Shown here: piece after piece, positions 23,910 through 34,683 of the stretch
Numbering within the stretch: position 1 is the first letter of the stretch
Layout of the letters: each line of letters starts with the position of its first letter
Assembly: GCA_027596075.1 (NCBI GenBank)
Contig: JADGJC010000332.1
Span: 1 to 41,793, forward strand
From: Rhizophlyctis rosea
Taxonomy: Eukaryota > Chytridiomycota > Chytridiomycetes > Rhizophlyctidales > Rhizophlyctidaceae
Length of the DNA stretch: 41,793 nt
Direction: 5' to 3'
Translations under genes and position numbers: made by a program
Notes under the pieces: generated by a model
Told to the model about the DNA's origin: nothing
What the model saw: only the letters and a program-made list of their open reading frames with translations
Database searches by the model: none

Positions 23910-25849
23910 ATGTCTAACCAAGACGCTTGGGGCCAACAAGCAACCACAACCGACAAACCCGCAGATTCTGCCGACGGAGGATGGGGTAAACCATCAGCGA
24001 GCGCAACTGGGGCGGACGGCTGGGGAAAGCCCCCGGTACCTTCTCTTGTGAGTCCAACACGCACAAACAACCCGGCAGTCGCGAATGGATGGGGAAATTC
24101 GCCCGCACCCGCTTCAGGAGGTTCTTGGAACGGTGGCAGTTCATCCGACCAGTGGGGAGGGAGTACCGCACCCACCGCGAAGCAAGGGAACGAAAAGAGC
24201 TCTAGTGGTATGTGTCTACTTCAGGGTATTGAATCTTTATCTGGACTTATCGCGTTGACCCGCCGCAGACGGAGTGGATGAAGTGACGAAGAAGGTCGAT
24301 GACCTTACCACCGCAGAGGACGACGACGAAATAGAGGCGCCGCAACCAGCACCAAAGCCAAAAGGGCCGGGCTTGATTCCGGACACTGAAGATGTAGTCG
24401 AAGTCAAATTGGCCGATCTTGCGGCTGACTCGAGTCAAACACACCTCTACTCTGGCATTTCAACGTTCGAAGACCTCGGTCTGCACCCCGACCTGCTGAA
24501 AGGGATATACGGAATGGGTTTCCAGCGGCCATCGAAGATCCAGGAAAAGGCCCTACCCTTGCTTGTATCCAACCCACCGAAAAACATGATCGGCCAATCC
24601 CAATCAGGAACCGGCAAGACCGCGGCCTTCGTTCTCACTATGCTCAGCCGCATCAACTTCAACCTCGACGCACCGCAAGCCCTCTGCCTGGCACCAGCCC
24701 GTGAACTCGCACGGCAGATCATGGATGTCGTGAAAGAGATGGGAAAGTACACGCCGGTCACTACGCAATTTGCCATCAAGGAATCTCTTGGGCGGGGGGA
24801 GAAGGTGAAGGGGCATGTGGTGGTGGGAACACCAGGGACGGTCATGGAGTTGATCCGGAGGAACCAATTGCCGGTTAACAACGTCCGTATCTTCGTTTTG
24901 GACGAAGCCGACAACATGCTGGATCAAATGGGATTGGGGGATCAGAGTATCCGGGTGAAGAAGTAAGTCCACCATGCCGATGCCGGAAGAGGCGTTTATT
25001 TACAAACTGAGTGTTGCGCGCGACAGCAAAATGCCGCCAGATTGTCAAATCGTTCTATTCTCCGCTACCTTCTCGGCTCCCCTTCGCACGTTCGCCCACA
25101 AGTTCGCGCCCAATGCCAACATGATCTCGCTTCGGCAAGAAGAATTGTCCGTGGAAGGGATCAAACAGTTCTACATGGACTGTAAGAACGAAGAACACAA
25201 GGTTGAAGTCTTGATCGCAATTTACGGGCTTTTGACCGTCGGTCAGAGTATCGTCTTCGTTCGCGTACGTTGTCGCTCCCTTTTTGTCATTCTTCCACCA
25301 TCCTCTGGGCGCTATCGGACTCATCGAATTCTCCGTTCTTAGCGACGTGATGTGGCAGATGCGCTAGCCCACCGCATGCAAGCCAAGGGCCATGAATGCC
25401 TAGTACTGACCGGAAAGTACGACGTGACCGATCGTGACAAGGCTATGGATGATTTCCGTGACGGACGGAAAAAGGTTCTCATTACCACCAACGTCCTTGC
25501 CCGCGGTATCGACATTGCTCAAGTCCACTTGGTCATCAAGTAAGGATTCCTTGGAAGGCGCGAATAATCCTTGAGACGATTTGATGTACTTGTTCTGACT
25601 CCTCTTGCCGCAAATAGCTTCGACATGCCCTTGGACGGAAATGGCCGACCGGATCCTGAAACCTACCTCCACCGTATCGGACGCACGGGACGTTTCGGCC
25701 GCACGGGCGTCAGCATCAACTTCGTACACGACCAAAAGAGTTACGAAGAGATGAAGGCCATCGAGAAGCACTTTGGACGGGAGATTACGCGTGTCGGGAC
25801 CGATAGCTATGCGGAGATTGAGAAGGTTTTGAAGAAGTCGGTCAAATGA
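23910..25849 (+). CDS. DBP5: DEAD-box RNA helicase Dbp5/DDX19, mRNA export, spliced
   Basis: Dbp5 remodels mRNPs at the cytoplasmic face of the nuclear pore, activated by Gle1 and IP6. Proposed exons are 23910-24207, 24269-24962, 25027-25264, 25343-25539 and 25618-25849, about 552 residues with consistent phase. Motifs are Q-motif [13 protein letters not shown], motif [12 protein letters not shown], Ia PARELARQ, Ib GTPGTV, II DEAD, III SAT, V ARGIDI and [15 protein letters not shown]. The segment [19 protein letters not shown] and the C-terminal [14 protein letters not shown] spacing fit Dbp5 rather than eIF4A. The N-terminal extension of about 115 residues carries five WG dipeptides, which is not usual for the family. 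The start at 23910 is favoured because the WG region begins at once. Confidence 0.94.
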
Positions 25850-26096
25850 AGGGAATCCGGTTTGATACGGCGGGAAGGGAGTTTAATGGCCATGCAGGGT
25901 GTTGCGTGTGTGTGTTTCGCGTATTATATGTACTAGCTGTAGTTTAGCGGTTTGTTCTTTGCAGCCCAAAATCAACAAAGCAGTTTGTGCTCGTGTATAA
26001 AGTATTGGCAAATCATGATTTGCGTTTCGAAGTGTCTTCATTGGTTCAGATACATTCTCAACATCAGCATCAACGCAGAAGGAATATGACATATGA
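25850..26096. other. Convergent intergenic region
   Basis: About 250 bp of 3' UTR. The first 80 bases past the Dbp5 stop are G/T-rich, with GTGTGTGTG near 25905. Confidence 0.5.
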
Positions 26097-27128
26097 TCAA
26101 ATGTTATCTTCTAGATACTCTTCAAACTCTCTTCCCCATCGTAATCCAGCACCAGATAGATCCGACGACCACCGGCTCTGCCAATGCCATTCGACGGTGG
26201 TTCTTCCAGTGTCGGGTGTTTCGGTCCATTGGATCGCTACGTCGTCTACGAAGCCGAGGACGTGCGAGACTATTTCGAGGTGAAGGAAGCCTGTGGGGCC
26301 CGTGGGTGTTGATAGCTTTAGTGTTTGGGTGTTGGCGTTGGGTGTTAGGGCTGTGTATCGTAGGATGACGGTTTCGACGCGTTCTGCTGTGGCGGGGAAC
26401 TTTGATGGTGGGAAAATTTTGGGTATGTGAGTTGGACTTTGGATTCATGGAAGGTGCTGCGCATTTCACGAGTTTTCAAATTGCAAGATAAGACCAGCAT
26501 ATCTGATTCCCGTCGGCATACATACTTCCTTGGGAGCCTTGACCCCGGGCTGGTTCACACACCCATCACGCGCTTTATGTGTTATGGTCGGGTGTGTCAC
26601 AGCATAACCCTCATTGGGAGGAAAAGACTTCCACTCCGGTGCTTTCCAAAGTGCACGAAGTTGAATACAACTCAACGTCACCGCATAAACGTTGAACCCC
26701 GTCGACAACACAGTCAAGATGTTCCTCCACACTCCTAAAAACACCAATTAGCATTCTCCTCACACCCAAAACATAAATCAGCGTGCAGCCGAACCTCCAT
26801 TAGCTCTCACCGACGCCCGCCCCGTCACAAAGGAAGCCACGGCAACGAGTAGACCGAGCGGGTGGCGGAAGCGGAGGGAGAGGAGTAGTTGGGTGCCTGT
26901 TATGTATGGTAGGAGGCGGGAGAGGGTTGGTTTTAGCGTGGAGAGGGTAGAGAGCGTGGTGGACATTGCGGAGGCCGTGAGGGGCGTGTAGGTTGGTGGG
27001 CGGAAGGCGGAGCGTGTGGACATAAGGGGTGGGTTGGTGGATGAGTATGAGGTTTTGCGGTGACGATGAGAAGATGTTGAGGGATGAGACTTGTGAGTGT
27101 TGAGGACAGTGTTGGAAACGAGGATCAT
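26097..27128 (-). CDS. Small membrane protein, weakly like DUF1499, spliced
   Basis: The function is not recognised. Exon 1 from 27128 (or an internal ATG nearby) ends at SVRANG. An intron with a GCTAAT branch and TTTTTAG acceptor leads to VWRNILTVLSTGFNVYAV at about 26740. Two hydrophobic segments, PYITGTQLLLSLRF/PLGLLVAVASFVTG and ILTVLSTGFNVYAVTLSC, suggest two membrane helices. The last exon encodes ERVETVILRYTAL, HLEIVSHVLGFVDDVAIQW and a WHWQSRWSSDLSGAG segment before TGA at 26097-26099. The FVDDV plus S-R-x-S-D-x-x-x pattern is similar to the end of DUF1499 proteins. The junction between exons 2 and 3 (about 26560 to 26430) is uncertain. Confidence 0.55.
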
Positions 27129-27853
27129 GGCGGGGCCCTCATGCTGGGCCCCGAGGCTGGGGCCACAGATGTCACAACTGGCCCTGTGTTACATAATCGA
27201 GACCCTACATTTCGACATCAACGACCCTGAAAGAAGGGAGAAGGAATTGAGTATATTCCTTGCCATACATTCCCAACCGAGACGGAAGTAGATGGGCATG
27301 ACTAATATAATGGCATGATATTAGAGCACAAAAATATTCATATATAATCCTTTTCAACAAACTCTTGTCATCATTCCTTCTGCATCCTGGCTCGGCTGGC
27401 GCCCAGTGGTGCACACTTTTCTTTCCAGCCCCCAAAAAGGTGGAAATGTTGAGTATCCGATATTTGACACGGGATTGTGTTTTCATCAGAAGACTAAGTG
27501 GCCAGTTTGCAAAGCTGAAGGATCTGCTGCGGAGTGGCTGATTACCACCTATGATACGGACTCGTCCGAACTTGAATGTAAACACATGATTGGATTGGCA
27601 GCCGCAATGGTTGCTGCCTACATGATGCCCCATAGCCGATTGCTAGAATTTGACCACCAAACCGGAATCTTTGTTGATGCTGAAGGGGCTAGGTGCATTT
27701 TGCCCGTCGCTCTCGTTTCATCACACCTATTGTGTCAAATGGTGCAGTAGAGGTGAATAGACGTATTACTTTTCGACCAATCTTGAAACACATCGATAAA
27801 CGACTTGTTATAAAGTTATAGATTGTTGCATCATTTACTATTAGTAAGAAGGA
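27129..27853. other. Divergent intergenic region
   Basis: About 725 bp. It starts with interleaved GGGGCCC / GGGCCCC / GGGGCC palindromes at about 27132-27168. Overlapping open frames on both strands at 27205-27750 show no motif and were not called. Confidence 0.5.
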
Positions 27854-28684
27854 ATGTCCACTCACCCTCTCCCTACACTCGAAACCCTCCCTCCAGAACT
27901 CCTGACGCAAATCTTTCTCCTCGTCCCACACCCTTACGCCCTAACACTGACATCCCACGCCCTCAACACCTTTGCCAAAGACCCATCCATAAAGGCACGC
28001 TGGATCATCCGTCACCACGTCAAGGCCCTGCGCTCAGTCTACCAAAGATGGCCAATCATTGACGGCATGCTTGACAAATGGCCGTTGAATCAGATCGATG
28101 AGAGGGTTGGAAGGGATATCGTGGTGCGAATTGGGGAGGCAACAAGGAGGGTGGAGAGTAAAGTGGGTGTGAAAGGAATGCAATCATCATGGGAAGCATG
28201 CGCACGGACCTGGAAACCAAGTATAAAAGTAGTCTGTCCCGCCGGATGGGACTCACAGCCTCCACCTAAACAACACCATCATTCGACAAACAACAAACAA
28301 ACCCCTCACCCACCCTTCCGCCCGATCCCGCCCTCATCGTTCTACAACATCCCTACACCACATACAACCCCAACAACACAACTCAAACTCCTCATTGACG
28401 CCCTCTTCTCCCTCGCTGCCGGCAAAAACTACGCTGAATTGATGCACCACCTCCTATCCCTGCCTTCGACCCTATATACCGCAACAACACCAGCAGATGT
28501 ACTGAATCTTGCGCGATGGCGAGGGAATGCGGAGGTCGTGAGGGTTTTGGTGGAGGAGGGTAGGGTGACTGTGGGTCCCTCGATGCCTTGGGTTGACGAG
28601 CGGAGGGAATGTGTAAGAGCGTCGAGTGTTGGTATTGAGAAACGGAGTGTAGTGAGTAATATAAAAAGGGAAATCGGCTGGTGA
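27854..28684 (+). CDS. F-box protein
   Basis: This is a single-exon gene of 276 residues. The N-terminus (LETLPPELLTQIFLLV, then a short HALNTFAKDP) is an F-box, which would bind Skp1 and recruit a substrate to an SCF ubiquitin ligase. A Pro/His/Thr-rich linker occupies about residues 138-180. The end carries helical segments LIDALFSLAAGKNYAEL and VLNLARWRGNAEVVRVLVEEG that look like one or two ankyrin-type repeats. F-box plus degenerate ankyrin proteins are plentiful in chytrid genomes (general knowledge). The target is unknown. Third-position composition switches strand several times within this exon. Confidence 0.7.
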   Translation: MSTHPLPTLETLPPELLTQIFLLVPHPYALTLTSHALNTFAKDPSIKARWIIRHHVKALRSVYQRWPIIDGMLDKWPLNQIDERVGRDIVVRIGEATRRVESKVGVKGMQSSWEACARTWKPSIKVVCPAGWDSQPPPKQHHHSTNNKQTPHPPFRPIPPSSFYNIPTPHTTPTTQLKLLIDALFSLAAGKNYAELMHHLLSLPSTLYTATTPADVLNLARWRGNAEVVRVLVEEGRVTVGPSMPWVDERRECVRASSVGIEKRSVVSNIKREIGW

Positions 28685-28857
28685 AGAAGGATGTCTGATA
28701 ACATCGTGTTTGAGAGTTACGATATAATGATTCCAGTTCCTCCTACACCCCTTTCGCAAAACATTGTTGGGACCCTACACACTATAATACAAAAACATTA
28801 AATTACCAGAGCGGGACCATACTATCTCGCGACCATTCTACAATGAAACTACCATTC
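28685..28857. other. Convergent intergenic region
   Basis: Only about 170 bp separate the F-box and PPR stop codons. Nothing further was recognised. Confidence 0.5.
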
Positions 28858-30813
28858 CTACTCCCCCTTCTTACCCTCGCCTCCCTGCACTACAGCATCC
28901 CCATCCTCGCCTTCGTTCCCCTCAATCTGACCCTCCCCAACCCAAGGCACACGCGGCTGCGGGTCCCGTCCCCAACTCTGCACATCCCCCTTCTTAACTC
29001 GCTCCAATCCCAACTCCCAATTCCCTTCCCCAACAACATTCAGATGATACCGCATCAAATGTTGCGTCGACGGACTAAAGTCCAGAACCCCCATCTCAAC
29101 CCGTTCCCCAAACTCCTTGAGATACCCAATCGCCGCATCATTAAGACGATCCTCCGGTCCCACCTCCGATTGCACCATCAACGCATACGTCGACGCATCC
29201 GGCAAGTTCTTAGGATCATTCTGCAAAGTCTCGAAAACCTCCTTACATTTCGCCTTGAAGACCGGATCCCCATGCCGTTCCGGTTTGGTGTACATCGACA
29301 GCAACGCAGCAGCTAAATGTTTATTGAGGTGATACCCGTGACTCTTCATTTCCGCAAACAGCGCCTCCGCTTCCTCCAACATCCCTTGCCTAGCATAAGC
29401 CCCCACAGCGGTAGTATAAATCTCAGCCCGCATCGGCCACCGAATAGCATCAATGGCATGCTCACTGCGGTATTCCCGAAAGACGAGGAGCGCCTTCTCG
29501 TGCTCGCGGCAGTAGTACAATCCCTCCATCAACCCGCGCGTCATGATGCGGTTCGGATAACCACCGGCTTGCCGAACGATTTTTCGCACATCCCCTTCCT
29601 GCACAATACGCGGCCCGACCCCTTGAGCTAAGATCTGATGCGTCTGACGGTTGGCGTTGATTTTGGCTGCGACCATGGCGAGGTAGATTCGCATAACGGC
29701 GATGGCGTCCCCGGATGCAGCGTATGCGCCGAGCATGATGTTGTAGGTGGCGGTGTTGGCGGGAACTTTGTATCGTTCCATTTCGTTGAAGATCTGGAGC
29801 GCGTCCACTTGCCGTCCCATATTTGCATACCCCCGCAAGATGTAATTGTACGACCGGATGGTGCGTCCGAACCCTTTCCTAGCCTTCTCATTGAGCAATC
29901 GCCGGGCCTCAGGAACGTTCCGTTTCGCCTCATAACCGATGATGACATCCCATGTGGCTCCGTCCGGTTCCAAACCTAACTTTTTGCCCAACTCCATCGC
30001 CCGTTGATACCGCTCATCCGATTTTTGCTGCAACGCGGACGTCAAAAGCGCATTAAGCAACCCCATCAAACTGCCCCTATCCTCTCCCTCGTCCTTCATG
30101 TTCTGCAGCTCCTGCAGAGCCTCCTCCCAATGGGTAACCGACCGCGCTTTTGCTTGAGCCGTTAATGTGCGAGCCACCACAGGTCGCGGTTCCCCCATGG
30201 CGTCAACCATTTGCCATTCCTTTTCAATCGCCTCGATATTCCCCGCACGAGCATGCACTGACGCAATCAAAACGTGTGTTCCGACATCCGGTTGAATCCC
30301 ACATGCCTTCATTTCTTCAATCATTCCCCTAATATCTCTAATTGTGACGTTGTACCCAGCACTCCGTCCCCACACAACCTCGACCGCCCGACGCATACGA
30401 ATGAGGGCGTTCCAGTCCTTGATGTTCAACTGGTCCAATTGTCCATTCCGTTTCAGAGTGCGATAAATCGACCAACCCGCCGAGAAGTTGCTTTCACGAA
30501 TGGCTGTCCGCAACGAGTCGATGGTGCTTTGTTCTACCCGCTCGGCGTCTTGTCGGCGTTGCAACACTGGGTCAACACTGGAGCTTTGCCGCGAAGCGGA
30601 TGCCCAGGCGCGTTCGGCGTGCGATTTGGAGGTAGTGTCAAGAGGAGGGGCTTGGTACTGGGTAGGAGACTGTCTTTTGGTATCTTCTTGCAGGGTTGTA
30701 AGAGAGGTCGTAAAGGTGCGGAGTGGCCCTTGTTGAGCTGCAGCGGCCGATTTTGGCAAGGGGCCAGTAATTGCCCCGAGTCGCCTCGACAGACTTCGTT
30801 GCACGGAAGCCAT
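28858..30813 (-). CDS. Mitochondrial pentatricopeptide-repeat (PPR) protein
   Basis: A single-exon gene of 651 residues. The N-terminus MASVQRSLSRRLGAITGPLP is an Arg/Ser-rich, acid-poor mitochondrial presequence. The body has a series of about 35-residue helical hairpins of PPR type, for example TYNIMLGAYAASGDAIAVMR, SYNYILRGYANMGRQVDALQ and YTTAVGAYARQGMLEEAEAL. PPR proteins bind organelle RNA and act in processing, stability or translation. The closest known type is the fungal family that includes the cytochrome-oxidase or cytochrome-b expression factors, but the RNA target cannot be told from sequence. The acidic Gly-rich C-terminus ends at TAG 28858-28860. Confidence 0.88.
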   Translation of the reverse strand: MASVQRSLSRRLGAITGPLPKSAAAAQQGPLRTFTTSLTTLQEDTKRQSPTQYQAPPLDTTSKSHAERAWASASRQSSSVDPVLQRRQDAERVEQSTIDSLRTAIRESNFSAGWSIYRTLKRNGQLDQLNIKDWNALIRMRRAVEVVWGRSAGYNVTIRDIRGMIEEMKACGIQPDVGTHVLIASVHARAGNIEAIEKEWQMVDAMGEPRPVVARTLTAQAKARSVTHWEEALQELQNMKDEGEDRGSLMGLLNALLTSALQQKSDERYQRAMELGKKLGLEPDGATWDVIIGYEAKRNVPEARRLLNEKARKGFGRTIRSYNYILRGYANMGRQVDALQIFNEMERYKVPANTATYNIMLGAYAASGDAIAVMRIYLAMVAAKINANRQTHQILAQGVGPRIVQEGDVRKIVRQAGGYPNRIMTRGLMEGLYYCREHEKALLVFREYRSEHAIDAIRWPMRAEIYTTAVGAYARQGMLEEAEALFAEMKSHGYHLNKHLAAALLSMYTKPERHGDPVFKAKCKEVFETLQNDPKNLPDASTYALMVQSEVGPEDRLNDAAIGYLKEFGERVEMGVLDFSPSTQHLMRYHLNVVGEGNWELGLERVKKGDVQSWGRDPQPRVPWVGEGQIEGNEGEDGDAVVQGGEGKKGE

Positions 30814-31250
30814 GGAGAGGACGAAACGGTTGGGAGTTATTCAGTATCACTGCTGAGAAGGGGATTGTCAGTCCACTAAGAACTAGATGTAAGAAAAAGT
30901 TAATGGATTGTAGGTGGGTAGACAAAGGGATACGCGAGCTTGAGGAACAGAGGAACTCAAAAAATAGCATCATTGAAATCATATTGTTGACTCACGCGTT
31001 AACTCCGCAGCAATAACATCAGATAGCGAAAATAGCTACCGTGACTGTGTGTAGGGCATGGACCGGCGAATTCAGATGCATACACAGCATATATACAGTT
31101 GATGGAACGTCTCATCTTCATCGTCATGCACGTACAAAGGGAAATGGGCGGTAAAATCAACCGCATGAGGGTATATTGCCGTGATAAGCACAAGATGCAG
31201 AGTGTGCTACAGCGTAACAGGAGATGTCGCAGACTGTCTGCCCGAGAATT
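30814..31250. other. Intergenic region between two minus-strand genes
   Basis: About 440 bp holding the PPR promoter and the 3' UTR of the Trf4/5 gene. No structured element was recognised. Confidence 0.5.
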
Positions 31251-33408
31251 TCAATAATATCCTCGCCCCCGCGTATGATTCCCTCTACCACCTCCGCTAG
31301 AACCTTGAGCAAACTGGATGAAGCTATCGTTCCAGTTAAACCTACCGCCGCCACGACCATACCCCCCACCATGAGGAATCCCACCCCGGCCACCACGGTT
31401 ACCAACATTGGCACCACGACCACCTCCATTTCCGCCAGGTCCACCACGGCCACCTCCGCCGCCACGGATCGCAGCACTTGCACCACGACCACCCGCCCCT
31501 CGCCCGACCACTACCCCGCCGCTGTAGCCCCTTGGGCTCCCACCTCTTCCCCTGCCGTTCGGGCTAGGGCCCGCTACCATTGCCGGCGGAACTCCATTGG
31601 GTGCCCCATGGCCACCACGATTGGCACCATTCCCACCACCACGACCACCGGCGCCTCGCCCACCCGCACTCCCACCTCGCGGGCTCCCGCCTCTTCCCCT
31701 ACCCTTCGGGCTAGGTACCATTGCCGTGCCCGACGGTCCCGAATTGGGAGTCACATGCTGCACCTTCGTCTTCTTTTTCGGCGGCGGAGCAGCAGCTCGT
31801 GCCTGCCCACGCTGTTGCCTGTACACCTCACCCCCACGCCCCTCCCTAAACGCTCGCCGGAACTGCTGCGTTTCAACCGGAACCCGCATAACCGCTCCCA
31901 GCAGTGATGAATCCCCAGCCTCAAACGCTTCCTGTACACAATTGTAAGAGTACGCCAGCTGCGTGGTGATTTCCACGATCCTTGTCGTGTTTGATGAAAC
32001 ATCGTTAAAGGGATCATTGGCATCCTCCAGCGACAACAAGTACGCCTGGGATGGTACGCGCTTCCAGTCCCGCGACTGCTTGTCGAAGATGTACACTGGG
32101 TTGGACTTGTCCGGCCCGCCCGAAGCAGAAAGACTCATGTGGACGTAGTCGAAGGAGAAACCGAACAGCTGCCAAAAATCAAGAAGGAGGGCTCCAAGAC
32201 TCGGCGAACTGTTTCCAGTATACCGGTCTGGATAAACGGAAGGGTGAATCCTGATGAAAGCAGCGAGCCAGAGCACAAGACTATAGCCACCCAGACCACC
32301 TGTAGCAACGTCATTCAACTTCCTGATGTGTAGGAATTGCTTCATGACGAAACACAGGGGTCTTAGAGCTGGCAGTTCGTCAAGTAGCTCACGGACTCGG
32401 TCTGCTCCGCCCAGGCCTCCCGTTTGGTTGTATGAGATATCGACTTGTAGCCCGGTCAAGTAGTCGTGGAGCTTGATGATTGGTATTTTTGCCCTTTTGA
32501 TCAGGAAGAGGTCTGATGCCGACGGGCGAAGGTATCTCATGTACTTTGATAGATTTGACGACATGTTGCCCTGACCGGGCTCCGTCTGACCTTCAGGATC
32601 CAGAAGAACCTATGTTTTTGATTAGTATTGATATCAACGTCATCCAATCATGAGTCTGAATTACCAGATCAAGATCTGCGTCTGGTAAATATAACTTCGT
32701 GGCGAAGGACCCAAAGGGAGCGATTGTTGGGCCCGCTTTGCTGATATCGGCGCTGCGGTTTTGTACTTGCCATTTTTGCTGTTTGGCGTCGCGTATCAAT
32801 CCATTGTAAGAATCTACGACACCTTCACGTATTGATTCCTCTTTCGGAGAAGGGGCTATGTATCTATCAGAAGAAAGAATCAGCGAATACGAATATCATT
32901 CGGAAGATACGCACAGGGTTCATTTGACAGCAATGGCGCAATTGTTGTATGAGAAAACCAACCTTACAAAGTCCTCAATCTCCGCTGACAGCCTTTCCTC
33001 CAGTGTCCCGTTATAGCGCCGCCCCACCCACGGCAGTGTACCGTCCGAACTCCCTCCGAAATCACTCGCAGGCGGACCCTTCCTTCCGTGCGAAAACCCA
33101 CTGACAGATTTCACAGGGCTCGGTGCGCTTCTAGGAGGCACATAGTCCTTTCCAACGACGTTGTTGAAAAGTATTTGGTCATCTCCTTCCTCATCAGAGT
33201 CCGAGCCGGCGTCTGAGTCACTCGATATTATTTCCACCCCAACGTCATCGAGTTGTCGCTTGCGCTTGCGAGCAGTAGGCGCTTCGGTTTTGTTGTTTGT
33301 GTCAGTTGAAGCCATATCCCGTGCGTATTGGTTGAAGGAAAAGGGCTTTTCGGTGGAAGGCTTTGCGGGAGGTGATGGTGCTGTTTCTGAGCTTGCTTGT
33401 GTCGCCAT
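31251..33408 (-). CDS. Non-canonical poly(A) polymerase Trf4/5 (PAPD5/7) with RGG tail, spliced
   Basis: Trf4/5 adds short oligo(A) tails to aberrant nuclear RNAs within TRAMP and hands them to the exosome. Exon 1 (from 33408 to about 32962) encodes a disordered, acidic N-terminus with a basic KRKRQ nuclear-localisation patch. Exon 2 carries the nucleotidyltransferase signature GSFATKLYLPDADLDLV with the catalytic DxD. Exon 3 has VDISYNQTGG (third catalytic Asp), LKPLCFVMKQFLHIRKLND-like RPLCFVMKQFLHIRKLND, GGLGGYSLVLWL and the PAP-associated region LLDFWQLFGFSFDY. The final 150 or so residues are RGG/RG repeats, expected to bind RNA and be arginine-methylated. An ATG 34 codons upstream exists; 33408 is favoured by the protein start MATQASSE. 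Confidence 0.92.
31534..31726 (-). repeat. Imperfect direct repeat in the RGG tail
   Basis: A 52-base segment at 31534-31585 recurs at 31681-31726 with three substitutions and a 6-base deletion, an offset of 147. Both encode GRGRGGSPRG preceded by a proline-serine motif. This indicates an internal duplication that lengthened the RGG tail. Confidence 0.85.
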
Positions 33409-33734
33409 GGTGGTGGGAATGTCGGGCGGTGGGAATGGGGAAGCTGGAAAAAGTGGCAAAACCAAAAACACTTGGTGGTGAAAATCATACCCATTCAGTG
33501 GCACGGTCATGGCACGGTTGCTCAGCCGTGATTATGTAATCGATATTGAATATGAAGTATACGCCCCTCCAGTTACTACATGATGGTTTTGGACATGACG
33601 ATTCAACCATGCAAACGAAATACCACACACAAACGATGATGCTAAACTATTCCGTTCGATGTAACCCCATCCGGTTGTCTCGTGTTAAGGCCTTCCAAAT
33701 GATTTGCGTAAAATGACAGAGCCTGTGGAAATCT
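33409..33734. other. Intergenic region between Trf4/5 and HP1
   Basis: About 325 bp between two minus-strand genes. It should contain the Trf4/5 promoter and the HP1 3' UTR. Nothing else was recognised. Confidence 0.5.
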
Positions 33735-34683
33735 TTAGCCCGAAAACCGATACAGGTTTGGTTGCCTGTCACGCCATACCTTCAAGGGACACTTGGAATG
33801 CACTTCCTCGCTAAACGCCCTCGTTTCCCAATCATTGTCTTTCCATTTCAACGTAAACGCAACATCCACGCCGAACGGTCCTTCTTCCGCATGTGTGATG
33901 GCTTCTACCAGGTTATCCCACGAAGGAAGATCTTGCACGTCGGATGGGAGCTATGCACGTTGTGTTACGATTGTCGCTGTCACTGGTGAAGGATGTGAGA
34001 GACTGTACGCGATCTTATCCTACTATCCAGATTCATTAGGGAACTTGCTCGGAGTTGAAGACATTTGGTATGCGAATTACCCTGCGACTCGGCTCCTCCC
34101 TCCGCACCGTTTGACTACCAGCATTACCAATAAGTGTGAATTTGCAAATAAGTGAAGTTGCTTTTGCTTTGCTATTTACCTCCATACCAGGCGGAATATG
34201 TTCCCCTTTTTGCCTCCGAACCTCCCAGAACTCTTGGACTTTATCTGGGCACTATGGACAATTGGTCTCAGCAGTAGGAAGATTGGGTTTACTGTGTAGT
34301 CCTTACATTCAGTAGGTCGTCTTCTGCTTGCCTTGCGTATGCAAAAAGTGAGATAAAGGTATTCCGTTCATCTCCAAGTAATTTGGCCTCCTCATTACCA
34401 AGTATTATGTTCCGGTCCCTCATAACCTTCCCATTTGATCAGAAACCAATTGGCACCCTACGAATCGATTTTTGGAGGTAAGTCGTTGAGGTTTGGAACA
34501 ACGTCCCATCCGCAGTCCCCTTGCCCGAGGTGATAAAGGAGTATGCCTTGCACATACATCTTCAGTCTTGAAGTCAAGAATAGCTTCGACTTCGTAAATA
34601 TCGTCATCGCTATCTTCTCCTTGTGCGGTGGTAGGCTGTTGCGTCCTGCGAGTAGCTACTCTACCACGCTTTGGGCGACCCAT
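33735..34683 (-). CDS. Heterochromatin protein 1 (HP1/Swi6 type), compact, spliced
   Basis: HP1 binds methylated H3K9 through its chromodomain and dimerises through its chromo shadow domain. Proposed exons are 34558-34683, 34399-34457, 34307-34331 (25 nt), 34180-34251 and 33735-33950, giving 165 residues. The chromodomain reads YEVEAILDFKTED, GANWFLIKWEGYEGPEHNTW, QAEDDLLNCPDKVQEFWEVR, with cage residues Tyr, Trp and Tyr in place. The shadow domain follows with LPSWDNLVEAI, VDVAFTLKWKDNDWE, SEEVHSKCPLKV and LYRF. The N-terminus is basic (MGRPKRGRVATRRT). The hinge is only about 10-15 residues unless a small exon in the 229-nt last intron (near 34080, encoding a Gly/Ser/Glu stretch) is included. 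Confidence 0.88.

Noticed and set aside
27205..27750. Overlapping open frames on both strands between the two-TM and F-box genes
   Set aside because: Neither shows a recognisable domain, and two overlapping opposite frames are expected by chance in such sequence.
34330..34410. Apparent +1 frameshift inside the HP1 chromodomain (NTW then TAA, with NEEAKLLGDE in another frame)
   Set aside because: A 67-nt intron (34332-34398) with GTAATG and CAAG restores QAEDDLLNCPDKVQEF, which fits the chromodomain better; the other frame is a coincidence.
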